Below are positions 56,792 to 63,784 of a stretch of 63,784 nt of DNA, piece by piece. A program made the translations under genes and the position numbers. Source of the stretch: Lysobacter sp. (GTDB taxonomy: Bacteria > Pseudomonadota > Gammaproteobacteria > Xanthomonadales > Xanthomonadaceae); contig SSGH01000002.1 of assembly GCA_008015835.1 (NCBI GenBank), positions 1-63,784 on the forward strand. The letters run 5' to 3'. Numbering within the stretch: position 1 is the stretch's first letter; the number at the start of each line of letters is the position of its first letter. The notes below the pieces were generated by a model. The model worked only from the letters and a program-made list of their open reading frames with translations, had not been told where the DNA came from and did not search any database.

Positions 56792-56967
56792 ACGTCGCTC
56801 CCGGTCGCGGGCCATGGATGGCCCGCTCGCCGCAACGCGAAGCGACGCGCGCTCGCCGAGCCCGAACCCGCGTCGGGCTCGGCGAGCGCGCGTCGAACAG
56901 GATGTTCGATCGCGCGCGAAAGTACATCGTCGACGCCGTGTTGACGACTGTGATGCGGTTTGCTCAT
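56788..56967 (-). CDS. 59-codon ORF repeating the NusB N-terminus
   Basis: The frame starts at an ATG overlapping the ribH stop (ATGA) and ends at a TGA overlapping the nusB ATG (ATGA). Its first 13 residues, [13 protein letters not shown], equal those of NusB, while the 39 bases differ at four positions, all synonymous. The remainder (Arg/Ala-rich) is encoded by a palindromic element. It is either a relic of a duplicated nusB start plus inserted repeat, or a coupled small peptide. Confidence 0.5.
   Translation of the reverse strand: MSKPHHSRQHGVDDVLSRAIEHPVRRALAEPDAGSGSASARRFALRRAGHPWPATGSDV
56843..56895. repeat. Perfect 23-bp inverted repeat upstream of nusB
   Basis: Arms 56843-56865 and 56873-56895 are perfectly complementary around a 7-base loop, containing GCTCGCCGAGCCCGA. 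A second smaller palindrome (GCGGGCCAT/ATGGCCCGC) lies at about 56808-56827. In the ribH-nusB mRNA this would be an extremely stable hairpin just before the nusB start. There is no T run. Confidence 0.88.
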
Positions 56968-57428
56968 GGCAATTTTTCCAAGAGATTCGCCATTTCGATC
57001 GCGACCAGCGCGGCTTCTTCGCCTTTGTTGCCGTGACTTCCGCCCGCACGGGCTTCGGCGTCTTCGTAACGGTCGACGGCCAGCACGCCGTTGGCGACGG
57101 GCACGCCCGAATCCAGCGACACGCGCATCAGGGCGTCGGAACAGCCGTCGGCCACCTGTTCGTAGTGCCGCGTGTCGCCGCGCACCACGCAGCCCAGCGC
57201 GACGATGGCGGCGTAGCCGCTGGCCGCGACGCGCGCGGCCGCGATCGGCAGTTCCCATGCGCCGGGCACGCGGATGGTGTCCACGGCGGAATCGGCCACG
57301 CCGTTGGCCACGAACGCTTCGCGCGCACCGGCGGCTAGGCGCTCGGTGACGCGCGGGTTCCAACGGCTGACCAGGATCGCGAAACGCGCGCCTTCGGGTG
57401 CGCGAAGATCGCCTTCGAATTGGGGCAT
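56964..57428 (-). CDS. ribH: 6,7-dimethyl-8-ribityllumazine synthase
   Basis: Penultimate step of riboflavin synthesis, forming the icosahedral or pentameric synthase. It is 154 residues with [36 protein letters not shown] (catalytic His) and [18 protein letters not shown]. It belongs to the minus-strand rib operon; the stop overlaps the following 59-codon frame. Confidence 0.97.
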   Translation of the reverse strand: MPQFEGDLRAPEGARFAILVSRWNPRVTERLAAGAREAFVANGVADSAVDTIRVPGAWELPIAAARVAASGYAAIVALGCVVRGDTRHYEQVADGCSDALMRVSLDSGVPVANGVLAVDRYEDAEARAGGSHGNKGEEAALVAIEMANLLEKLP

Positions 57429-57458
57429 GCGGGTTACTCGGCGAACGGCCGAGCATTG

Positions 57459-57592
57459 TAGCCCGGGTCAGCGAAGCGCACCCGGGGCGAATCTCGTGGA
57501 GCTTCAGGTCTGGGAACCACAGTCTTATGCGACGTGGGGCGCGAGAATCGCGAAAAGCCCCGGGTGCGGCCTGCGGCCTTACCCGGGCCACG
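57459..57592. repeat. Imperfect inverted repeat between ribBA and ribH
   Basis: A 134-bp unit in the 167-nt gap. The left end (AGCCCGGGT...GCACCCGGGGC) and the right end (GCCCCGGGTGCGGCC...ACCCGGGCC) are inverted copies of a CCCGGGT-type palindrome known to be dispersed in xanthomonads. It lies within the rib operon transcript. No FMN riboswitch is seen here. Confidence 0.75.
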
Positions 57593-57595
57593 GGG

Positions 57596-58708
57596 TCACG
57601 GCGCGACGTACTCGACCACTTCCAGGCCGAAGCCCGCCAAGCCGACCTGTTTGCGCGGGGTGCCCAGCACCCGCAGCTTGCCCAGGCCCAGGTCGGCCAG
57701 GATCTGCGAGCCCGCGCCGTTGCGCCGCCATTCGGCCATCGCGCCGCCGGGGGCCGGTGGCGGCGTCTCGCGCTCGGCGGGCGACCCCTCGCGAATGCGG
57801 GCCAGCAACGCGTCGTGGCTCGGCGCCTCGCCCAGCACCACCAACGCGCCACGGCCTTCGGCGGCGATCTTGGCCAGCACGTCGCCGACCGCCGGGCCGA
57901 AATCCGGCCGCCGCCAATGCAGGGCATCGGCCAGCGGGTTCTGCGCATGCACCCGCACCAGGGTCGGCACGGCGGGATCGGCCTCGCCGCGCAGCAGCGC
58001 GAAATGCAGGCAGTGATTCAAGCGGTCGCGATAGGTATGCAGCGCGAACGCGCCGTGTTCGGTGTCGATCGCGCGCACGTCCACGCGCTCCACCGTGTGC
58101 TCGGTGTGCAGGCGATAGCGGATCAAATCCTCGATCGAACCGATCTTCAGGCCGTGTTCGCGCGCGAAGACTTCCAGCGCGGGTCGCCGCGCCATGCGGC
58201 CGTCGGCGTCGAGAATCTCTACCAGCACGCCCGCGGGCTCCAGCCCGGCAAGCAGCGCGAGATCGCTCGCCGCCTCGGTATGCCCGGCGCGATTGAGCAC
58301 GCCGCCGGGCTGCGCCATCAGCGGAAAGATGTGGCCCGGCTGCGACAAATCCTCCGCGGACGCGTCCGGGCGCACCGCGGTGCGGATGGTGTGCGCGCGG
58401 TCGTAGGCGCTGATGCCGGTGGTCACGCCCTCGGCCGCTTCGATGCTGACGGTGAAATTGGTGCCGTGCGGCGAGGTGTTGTCGCGCACCATCGGCGGCA
58501 AGCCGAGCTGGCGGCAGCGCTCGCGCGTGAGCGACAGACACACCAGCCCGCGCGCGTGCGTGACCATGAAATTGATGTCCTGCGGCCGCACCAATTCGGC
58601 GGCTATGATCAGATCGCCTTCGTTTTCGCGATCTTCGTCGTCCACGATCACGACCATGCGGCCGGCGCGGATCTCATCGAGCAATTCGGGAATCGTGGCG
58701 AAACTCAT
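57596..58708 (-). CDS. ribB: DHBP synthase RibB fused to a degenerate GTP cyclohydrolase II domain
   Basis: Residues 1-200 are 3,4-dihydroxy-2-butanone-4-phosphate synthase, complete with VDDEDRENEGDL, HARGLVCLSL, SPHGTNFTVS and RAGHTEAASDL. Residues 205-370 have the GTP cyclohydrolase II fold, but the zinc-binding cysteines are gone: where active RibA reads SECLTGDxxxSxRCDCG, this reads AQNPLADALHWRRPDFG. The second domain is therefore probably inactive, and GTP cyclohydrolase II must come from another gene. It lies 60 nt after ribE. Confidence 0.94.
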   Translation of the reverse strand: MSFATIPELLDEIRAGRMVVIVDDEDRENEGDLIIAAELVRPQDINFMVTHARGLVCLSLTRERCRQLGLPPMVRDNTSPHGTNFTVSIEAAEGVTTGISAYDRAHTIRTAVRPDASAEDLSQPGHIFPLMAQPGGVLNRAGHTEAASDLALLAGLEPAGVLVEILDADGRMARRPALEVFAREHGLKIGSIEDLIRYRLHTEHTVERVDVRAIDTEHGAFALHTYRDRLNHCLHFALLRGEADPAVPTLVRVHAQNPLADALHWRRPDFGPAVGDVLAKIAAEGRGALVVLGEAPSHDALLARIREGSPAERETPPPAPGGAMAEWRRNGAGSQILADLGLGKLRVLGTPRKQVGLAGFGLEVVEYVAP

Positions 58709-58768
58709 GGCGTATCGGCGATCGAGAGGGAAATAGCGGGGACTCGGGGCATTCGAAAACTCCGTCGC

Positions 58769-59389
58769 TCAAGAAGCGCCGGCTGCGCGGTCGGAGTCGC
58801 GCCCGCTCAACAAACGTTCGACGTAGCGCGCGACCAGATCGACTTCGAGATTCACCGCATCGCCCACGTGGGTGGACGAAAATGCGGTGTGCGCGACGGT
58901 GTGCGGAATCAGCGCGACTTCGAAGCCCGCATCGTCCACCGCGTTCACGGTGAGGCTGACGCCGTCCACGCAAATCGAGCCTTTGACCGCGACATAGCGC
59001 AACAGCGATGCCGGCGCCGCGAACCGCCAGCGCTGCGCGCGCGCGTCCGGCCACACCTGCGCGACGCGGCCGACGCCGTCGACATGGCCGCTGACCAAAT
59101 GGCCGCCGAGACGATCGGTCGGACGCATCGCGCGCTCCAAATTCACCGCGCGGCCGACGCCGAGGCCGCCGAGCGTGGTCAAGGCGAGCGTTTCGGTCGA
59201 CGCATCGGCCGCGAACGAGGTCGCATCGAATTCGACCACGGTCAGACACACGCCGCTGACGGCGATGCTCTCGCCGAGCGCGACCTCCGCGAACGGCAAG
59301 CTGCCGGCCGCGATGCGTAGCCGCACATCGCCCTCGCGCGGTTCGACCGCGAGCACGCGGCCCACGCCTTCGATCAATCCGGTAAACAC
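58769..59389 (-). CDS. ribE: Riboflavin synthase, alpha subunit
   Basis: Dismutates two lumazines into riboflavin. It is 206 residues with two similar barrel halves: FTGLIEGVGRV...SIAVSGVCLTV and GHLVSGHVDGVGRV...SICVDGVSLTV. The start is GTG at 59389, just before the conserved FTGLIEG. It lies 28 nt after the methyltransferase gene in the operon. Confidence 0.97.
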   Translation of the reverse strand: MFTGLIEGVGRVLAVEPREGDVRLRIAAGSLPFAEVALGESIAVSGVCLTVVEFDATSFAADASTETLALTTLGGLGVGRAVNLERAMRPTDRLGGHLVSGHVDGVGRVAQVWPDARAQRWRFAAPASLLRYVAVKGSICVDGVSLTVNAVDDAGFEVALIPHTVAHTAFSSTHVGDAVNLEVDLVARYVERLLSGRDSDRAAGAS

Positions 59390-59417
59390 GCTCGCTCCCA
59401 ATGGAATGTTTTGACGT

Positions 59418-60266
59418 TCACGCGCGTTTCCTCCGCGCATGCGCGAACAGCGGCCAGCGCAATCGTCGCGTTTTCTCCGAATCGCGCCACGCGATCGCGA
59501 TGTCCCAGGCATGCGCGGCCACCGGATCGACGCCGTTCGCTTCGCGGTAGCGCTTCACCGCGGAATAGCTGGAAAAGTAGTCCAGCATGCGCATCAGCGG
59601 CCATTCGACCGTCATCTCGCGAACGGGCGGATCGTCGATCGCCACACGCTCGAACGGCGGCGCGTCGAACAACGGCAGAAAATCGATGTAGGCGCGATCG
59701 ACCAAATAGCGCTCGGTCGGCCACGCGTCGCGGATGCGCGCGGAGAAGTCGCCGACCGCCGCGCGCACGTCTTCGGGCACAACGATGTCCTGGTATCCCC
59801 ACGCCACCAACACGCCGCCGGGCTTGAGTACGCGCGCGCATTCGGCGAAGAAACGCGGGCGATCAAACCAATGCAGCGCCTGCGCGACGCAGACCGCATC
59901 GACGCTGGCGTCGGGCAGGCCGCAGGCTTCCGCCGGCTCCACCGCGAATTCGACGTTCGCCGGGCCCTTCGCCTGCGCGATCTGCGCGGCGCTCGGGTCG
60001 GTCGCGTAGACGCGCGCGAAGCGCGACGCTAAACCGCGCGTGGCCTGCCCGCTGCCGCAGCCGGCTTCCCACGCCGCATCGCGCGAAGCGACGAGGCTCG
60101 CGATCCAATCGAACAAGGCCTCCGGATACTCCGGCCGGGCGCTGGCGTACTGCGCCGCGACCGCGGAGAAATGATCGGAGAACGGCGGCTTCGCAGATTC
60201 GGGCGCGAGCGCAGCGTCGCCCGCAGCGCTCGGCGTCCCGGCCTGCGGATCCGATGCCGCGTTCAT
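59418..60266 (-). CDS. Class I SAM-dependent methyltransferase
   Basis: A 282-residue methyltransferase with SAM loop AWEAGCGSGQATRGL, acidic strand end YATDPSAAQI and VCVAQALHWFD, then LKPGGVLVAWGYQ. The family resembles the general trans-aconitate/ubiquinone-type methyltransferases; the substrate is unknown. It is inserted between ribD and ribE and overlaps the ribD stop by 4 nt, so it is expressed with riboflavin genes. Confidence 0.88.
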   Translation of the reverse strand: MNAASDPQAGTPSAAGDAALAPESAKPPFSDHFSAVAAQYASARPEYPEALFDWIASLVASRDAAWEAGCGSGQATRGLASRFARVYATDPSAAQIAQAKGPANVEFAVEPAEACGLPDASVDAVCVAQALHWFDRPRFFAECARVLKPGGVLVAWGYQDIVVPEDVRAAVGDFSARIRDAWPTERYLVDRAYIDFLPLFDAPPFERVAIDDPPVREMTVEWPLMRMLDYFSSYSAVKRYREANGVDPVAAHAWDIAIAWRDSEKTRRLRWPLFAHARRKRA

Positions 60267-61384
60267 GCGCTCGACTCCGGCCGCAGCAGCACGCGCAGAT
60301 CCTCGCCGATGCGGCGCGTATCGACGATCCGCATCCGCCGCTTGCGCGCCATCGCTTCGATCCCGAGTCCGTCGAACAACGGGCGCGCGGCGTCGCCGAG
60401 CAGAATCGGCGCGATGTATAGCAGCACCTCATCGACCAAACCTTCGCGCATCCACGCACCGGCCAAAGTCGCGCCGGCTTCGACCTGCACTTCGTTGACC
60501 TCACGCGCATGCAGCAGACTCAGCACGGCCTGCAGATCGAGTTGGCCGTCGCGCATCGGCACCCATGCGCGCGCCGCGGCGAAATCGCGGCTGGGTTTCG
60601 CGTCGGGCGCATGCACGTACAGCGTGGGCGCGGCGCCGGCGCGCACGCGATCGCGCGCCACGGTGGCGAGCCCGGGATCGAGCACCACGCGCAGCGGCGG
60701 CACGAATTCGGTGCCGGCATCGGCATCCTCGAAACGCACGGTGAGCTGCGGGTCGTCGGCGATCACCGTGCCGGCGCCAGTGAGCAGCGCGCCAGCGCGC
60801 GCGCGCCACCGCATCACGTCGCGACGCGAGGCGTCGCCGCTGATCCATTTGGAATCGCCGTTGGCCAACGCGGTGCGGCCATCGAGACTCATCGCCAACT
60901 TCACCCGCAGCCACGGCCGACCGCGTTCGACCCGCGACAGAAAACCGCGATTGAGCGCGCGCGCTTGCGGTTCCATCAATCCCGACGCGACCTCGATGCC
61001 GGCCGCGCGCAAACGCTCGAAACCGGCGCCGTCGACCTGCGGGAAGGGGTCGCGCATCGCCGCGACCACGCGCGCGACGCCCGCTTCGATCAGCGCCTCC
61101 GCGCAGGGGCCGGTTTTGCCGGTGTGCGCGCAGGGTTCCAGCGTCACGTAAGCGGTCGCGCCGCGCGCGCGTTCGCCGGCGGCGCGCAGCGCCAACACTT
61201 CCGCATGCGCCTCGCCCGCACGCATGTGCCAACCTTCGCCCACGATCTCGTCGCCGTGCGCCAGTACGCAGCCGACCATCGGATTGGGCTTCGTGGTGTA
61301 CGCGCCGCGCTCGGCCAACGTCAGCGCGCGCGCCATCATCGCGTGATCGGTCGCGGAGAACACGACAGCGTTCGAGACGGTCAT
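60263..61384 (-). CDS. ribD: Riboflavin biosynthesis deaminase/reductase RibD
   Basis: Bifunctional enzyme of 373 residues. The N-terminal deaminase has the zinc site HAEVLAL and PCAHTGKTGPCAEAL; the C-terminal reductase (from about residue 150) has LAMSLDGRTALANGDSKWI and TGAGTVIADDP. The start MTVSNAVVF lies 10 nt after nrdR; the stop overlaps the methyltransferase start as ATGA. Confidence 0.97.
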   Translation of the reverse strand: MTVSNAVVFSATDHAMMARALTLAERGAYTTKPNPMVGCVLAHGDEIVGEGWHMRAGEAHAEVLALRAAGERARGATAYVTLEPCAHTGKTGPCAEALIEAGVARVVAAMRDPFPQVDGAGFERLRAAGIEVASGLMEPQARALNRGFLSRVERGRPWLRVKLAMSLDGRTALANGDSKWISGDASRRDVMRWRARAGALLTGAGTVIADDPQLTVRFEDADAGTEFVPPLRVVLDPGLATVARDRVRAGAAPTLYVHAPDAKPSRDFAAARAWVPMRDGQLDLQAVLSLLHAREVNEVQVEAGATLAGAWMREGLVDEVLLYIAPILLGDAARPLFDGLGIEAMARKRRMRIVDTRRIGEDLRVLLRPESSA

Positions 61385-61394
61385 GACGGCGCGG

Positions 61395-61931
61395 TCAGCG
61401 CTTCTTCTTGTCTTTGTCGGCGAGCCGCTCGAACGGCACCACCGCACCGCCGAGCAGCGGCAATTGGCCCTCGCCCGGCAATTCGCGCTCCAAACGGTCG
61501 AGCTCCTCGCGGAAATCGGCCACATCCTCGAACGCGCGATAGACCGAGGCGAAGCGCACGAAGGCGACGTGGTCGAGTTTGCGCAATTCGGCCATCACGA
61601 ACTCGCCGACGCGGCGCGACGGCAGTTCGCGTTCGGTGGTCATGCGCAGTTGATGCACCACCGCGCGCACCGCCGCTTCGATCTGCTCCTCCGACACCGG
61701 CCGCTTGTGCAGCGCGCGATCGAACCCGTGACGCAGTTTGCGCGCGTCGAAATGCTCGCGTCGCCCGTCGGATTTGATGATCGCCGGCAATTTGAGTTCG
61801 ATCGTTTCCAGCGTGCTGAACCGCTCGCCGCAGGCCTCGCATTCGCGCCGACGCCGGATCGTCGCACCGTCTTCGCTGACGCGCGAATCGATGACGCGGG
61901 TGTTGTCGTGCTGGCAGAAGGGGCAGTGCAT
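61395..61931 (-). CDS. nrdR: Ribonucleotide reductase repressor NrdR
   Basis: ATP/dATP-sensing repressor of nrd genes. It is 178 residues: zinc finger MHCPFCQ...[13 protein letters not shown], then the ATP-cone ([12 protein letters not shown]-type [16 protein letters not shown]). The C-terminal tail of about 30 residues is longer than in E. coli. Start at M of MHCPFCQ, the universal N-terminus. The glyA-nrdR-rib order is conserved. Confidence 0.97.
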   Translation of the reverse strand: MHCPFCQHDNTRVIDSRVSEDGATIRRRRECEACGERFSTLETIELKLPAIIKSDGRREHFDARKLRHGFDRALHKRPVSEEQIEAAVRAVVHQLRMTTERELPSRRVGEFVMAELRKLDHVAFVRFASVYRAFEDVADFREELDRLERELPGEGQLPLLGGAVVPFERLADKDKKKR

Positions 61932-61990
61932 GCGGGGTGGGCCTTGGGCCACCGTTCTCCTATCGGTATTGCGATGTGTATCGCCGCGAT

Positions 61991-62009
61991 GGTGGGCCAG
62001 GGGCCCACC
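61991..62009. repeat. Palindrome downstream of glyA
   Basis: GGTGGGCC-AGG-GGCCCACC forms an 8-bp hairpin 18 nt after the glyA stop, and a related inverted copy (GGTGGGCC/GGGCCACC) lies at about 61936-61953, over the nrdR leader. The pair resembles small interspersed palindromes and may attenuate glyA read-through. Confidence 0.65.
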
Positions 62010-62027
62010 CTACGGACATCTGCGCGA

Positions 62028-63278
62028 TCAGCCGTAGACCGGGAACTGCCGACACTGCTCGATCACGTTCTCGCGCACGCCGGCGATGACGTTCTCGTCG
62101 TTCGGGTTGTCGAGCACGTCGCAGATCCAGTGCGCCAGCGCGACGCAGTCGGGCTCCTTGTAGCCGCGCGTGGTCACCGCGGGCGTGCCGATGCGCAGGC
62201 CGGAGGTGTAGACCGGTTTCTGCGGGTCGTTCGGCACCGCGTTCTTGTTCACGGTGATATGCGCGCGGCCGAGCGCTTCTTCCGCGGCCTTGCCGGTGAT
62301 GCCTTTGCCGATCATGTCCACCAGCATCAGATGGTTCTGGGTGCCGCCGGAGACGATCTTGTAGCCGCGCGCGATGATGGTGTTCGCCATCGCCTGCGCG
62401 TTCTTCACCACTTGCTCTTGGTACGTTTTGAACTCGGGTTCCAGCGCTTCCTTGAACGCGACGGCCTTCGCCGCGATCACGTGCATCAGCGGGCCGCCCT
62501 GCAGGCCGGGGAACACCAGCGACTGGAATTTCTTTTCCAGTTCCTCGTTCGCCTTGCAGATGATGAAGCCGCCGCGCGGGCCGCGCAGGGTCTTGTGCGT
62601 GGTCGAGGTGACGACATGCGCATGCGGCACCGGGTTCGGATACACGCCCGCGGCGACCAAACCGGCCACGTGCGCCATGTCCACGAACAGGTACGCGCCG
62701 ACCTTATCGGCGATGGCGCGGAACCGCGCCCAATCGACGACCTGCGAATACGCGCTGAAGCCGCCGATGATCATCTTCGGCTTGCTTTCGAGGGCGATGC
62801 GCTCGACTTCGTCGTAATCGATCAGACCCTGATCATTCACGCCGTACGAGACGATGTTGAATAATTTGCCGGAGATATTCGCTTTCGCGCCGTGAGTCAG
62901 ATGGCCGCCGTGCGCCAGCGACATGCCGAGCACGGTGTCGCCCGGCTGCAGCAGCGCGAAATACACCGCCTGATTGGCCTGCGAGCCCGAGTGCGGCTGC
63001 ACGTTCGCGTAATCGGCACCATAGAGTTTTTTCAGGCGTTCGATCGCCAGCGTTTCGGCGATATCGACGTATTCGCAGCCGCCGTAATAGCGCTTGCCGA
63101 CGTAGCCCTCGGCGTACTTGTTGGTGAGCTGGCTGCCCTGCGCTTCCATCACCCGCGGGCTGGCGTAGTTCTCGGAGGCGATCAGTTCGACGTGGTCTTC
63201 CTGGCGGCGGTTCTCCGCCGCGATCGCCGCGGCCAATTCGGGATCGAAACCTTCGATGCGGGTATCGCGCGGGAACAT
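62028..63278 (-). CDS. glyA: Serine hydroxymethyltransferase
   Basis: PLP enzyme that interconverts serine and glycine and charges tetrahydrofolate with one-carbon units. It is 416 residues with [18 protein letters not shown], the PLP lysine in [14 protein letters not shown], and [14 protein letters not shown]. The start [12 protein letters not shown] was chosen on family alignment; upstream codons are unrelated. It is divergent from ettA. Confidence 0.98.
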   Translation of the reverse strand: MFPRDTRIEGFDPELAAAIAAENRRQEDHVELIASENYASPRVMEAQGSQLTNKYAEGYVGKRYYGGCEYVDIAETLAIERLKKLYGADYANVQPHSGSQANQAVYFALLQPGDTVLGMSLAHGGHLTHGAKANISGKLFNIVSYGVNDQGLIDYDEVERIALESKPKMIIGGFSAYSQVVDWARFRAIADKVGAYLFVDMAHVAGLVAAGVYPNPVPHAHVVTSTTHKTLRGPRGGFIICKANEELEKKFQSLVFPGLQGGPLMHVIAAKAVAFKEALEPEFKTYQEQVVKNAQAMANTIIARGYKIVSGGTQNHLMLVDMIGKGITGKAAEEALGRAHITVNKNAVPNDPQKPVYTSGLRIGTPAVTTRGYKEPDCVALAHWICDVLDNPNDENVIAGVRENVIEQCRQFPVYG

Positions 63279-63510
63279 CGGCGCTCCGGAGCAGTGCGGG
63301 GAATGCGGAATTGTAGCCCCGGGGGCCTTTTGCGGCCAGTTTTGCGGGTCCCGCGCGCCTAGCGCTGGCCGGCGCCCGGTGGGGATTCGACGCGCGCGCG
63401 CCCGCGAAACTGGCGGAACGGGGGCCGTTCCGGCGATAATTCGGCATCCCTTTTCCTTTCCCGGCGCCCGCCCCTCCGGCAGGTCGCCGCCGCCCGTCTG
63501 CGGAGCCCCC

Positions 63511-63784
63511 ATGTCCCAATACATCTACACCATGAACGGCGTCAGCAAGGTCGTGCCGCCGAAACGCCAGATCATCAAAGACATTTCGCTGTCGTTCTTC
63601 CCGGGCGCGAAGATCGGTCTGCTGGGCCTGAACGGCGCCGGCAAGTCCACGGTGCTGAAGCTCATGGCCGGCGTGGACAAGGACTTCCAAGGCGAAGCCC
63701 GTCCGCAACCGGGCATCAAGGTCGGTTATCTGGCGCAGGAGCCCGAACTCGACCCGAACAAGACCGTGCGCGAGGCGGTGGAAG
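63511..63784 (+). CDS. ettA: Energy-dependent translational throttle EttA (5' part)
   Basis: ABC-F ATPase that binds the ribosomal E site and gates entry into elongation when energy is low. The frame starts [19 protein letters not shown], the specific EttA N-terminus, and shows Walker [10 protein letters not shown] and the Q-loop YLAQEPELD. Only the first 91 codons are inside the window; no stop is reached. It is divergent from glyA with 232 nt between, which contains no other feature recognised. Confidence 0.95.
   Translation, partial: MSQYIYTMNGVSKVVPPKRQIIKDISLSFFPGAKIGLLGLNGAGKSTVLKLMAGVDKDFQGEARPQPGIKVGYLAQEPELDPNKTVREAVE

Noticed and set aside
57429-58768. FMN riboswitch in front of ribBA or ribH
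   Set aside because: The 60-nt ribE-ribBA gap is too short, and the ribBA-ribH gap holds only an interspersed inverted repeat without the conserved RFN elements.

Overview
This 63.8 kb window is GC-rich chromosomal DNA of a gammaproteobacterium, most likely of the order Xanthomonadales (Lysobacter/Xanthomonas relatives). The evidence is gene order: pilA-pilB-pilC-pilD-coaE, a Nudix/ThiE fusion next to secA, an M23 peptidase and a DciA-like gene beside lpxC, a complete mra/dcw cell-division cluster, rnpB next to mraZ, and glyA-nrdR-ribD-ribE-ribBA-ribH-nusB. The genus cannot be fixed by eye.

Layout. 1-6060: type IV pilus block with two tandem pilins behind a sigma-54 promoter, then pilB, pilC, pilD and coaE. 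6117-16243: accessory DNA, with a membrane-fused spermidine-synthase-like protein, a REP-associated tyrosine transposase (RAYT) with its partial duplicate and three 95-bp REP pairs, an AT-rich lipoprotein gene, and an RHS protein with an AT-rich C-terminal tip and a tiny membrane protein overlapping its stop codon. 16244-22974: Nudix-ThiE, secA, M23 peptidase, DciA, lpxC. 23557-39923: dcw cluster on the minus strand (mraZ-rsmH-ftsL-ftsI-murE-murF-mraY-ftsW-murG-murC-ddl-ftsQ-ftsA-ftsZ), mostly joined by 1-4 nt start/stop overlaps and driven by a clear sigma-70 promoter. 39924-41223: DnaA-box-like site, 147/148-bp tandem repeats and rnpB. 41277-47457: accessory block (ECF sigma plus partner, small membrane protein, NTF2-like protein, bacteriohemerythrin, RES-Xre toxin-antitoxin, TPR-GGDEF protein). 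47583-53048: rsmI, penicillin-binding-protein activator, yraN, membrane hydrolase, FAD oxidase, uracil-DNA glycosylase. 53205-56312: thiL, a two-gene graspetide-type RiPP cassette and a lipoprotein. 56321-63784: nusB, riboflavin genes, nrdR, glyA and the start of ettA.

How it fits together. Most of the window is essential housekeeping (pilus assembly, Sec export, outer-membrane lipid A, peptidoglycan and division, riboflavin). New DNA sits at the joints of these conserved blocks: the RHS/RAYT island after coaE, the sigma/RES/GGDEF block between rnpB and rsmI, and the RiPP cassette between nusB and thiL. Palindromic repeats have also entered ftsQ, the ftsZ 3' end, the rnpB flank and the ribH-nusB junction.

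The strongest candidate for an undescribed system is the RiPP cassette at 54546-55964: a 54-residue precursor whose core carries TTxxT and DDxxD with identical spacing, an intrinsic-terminator-like hairpin, and an ATP-grasp ligase with the VWFRRP signature of graspetide macrocyclases.
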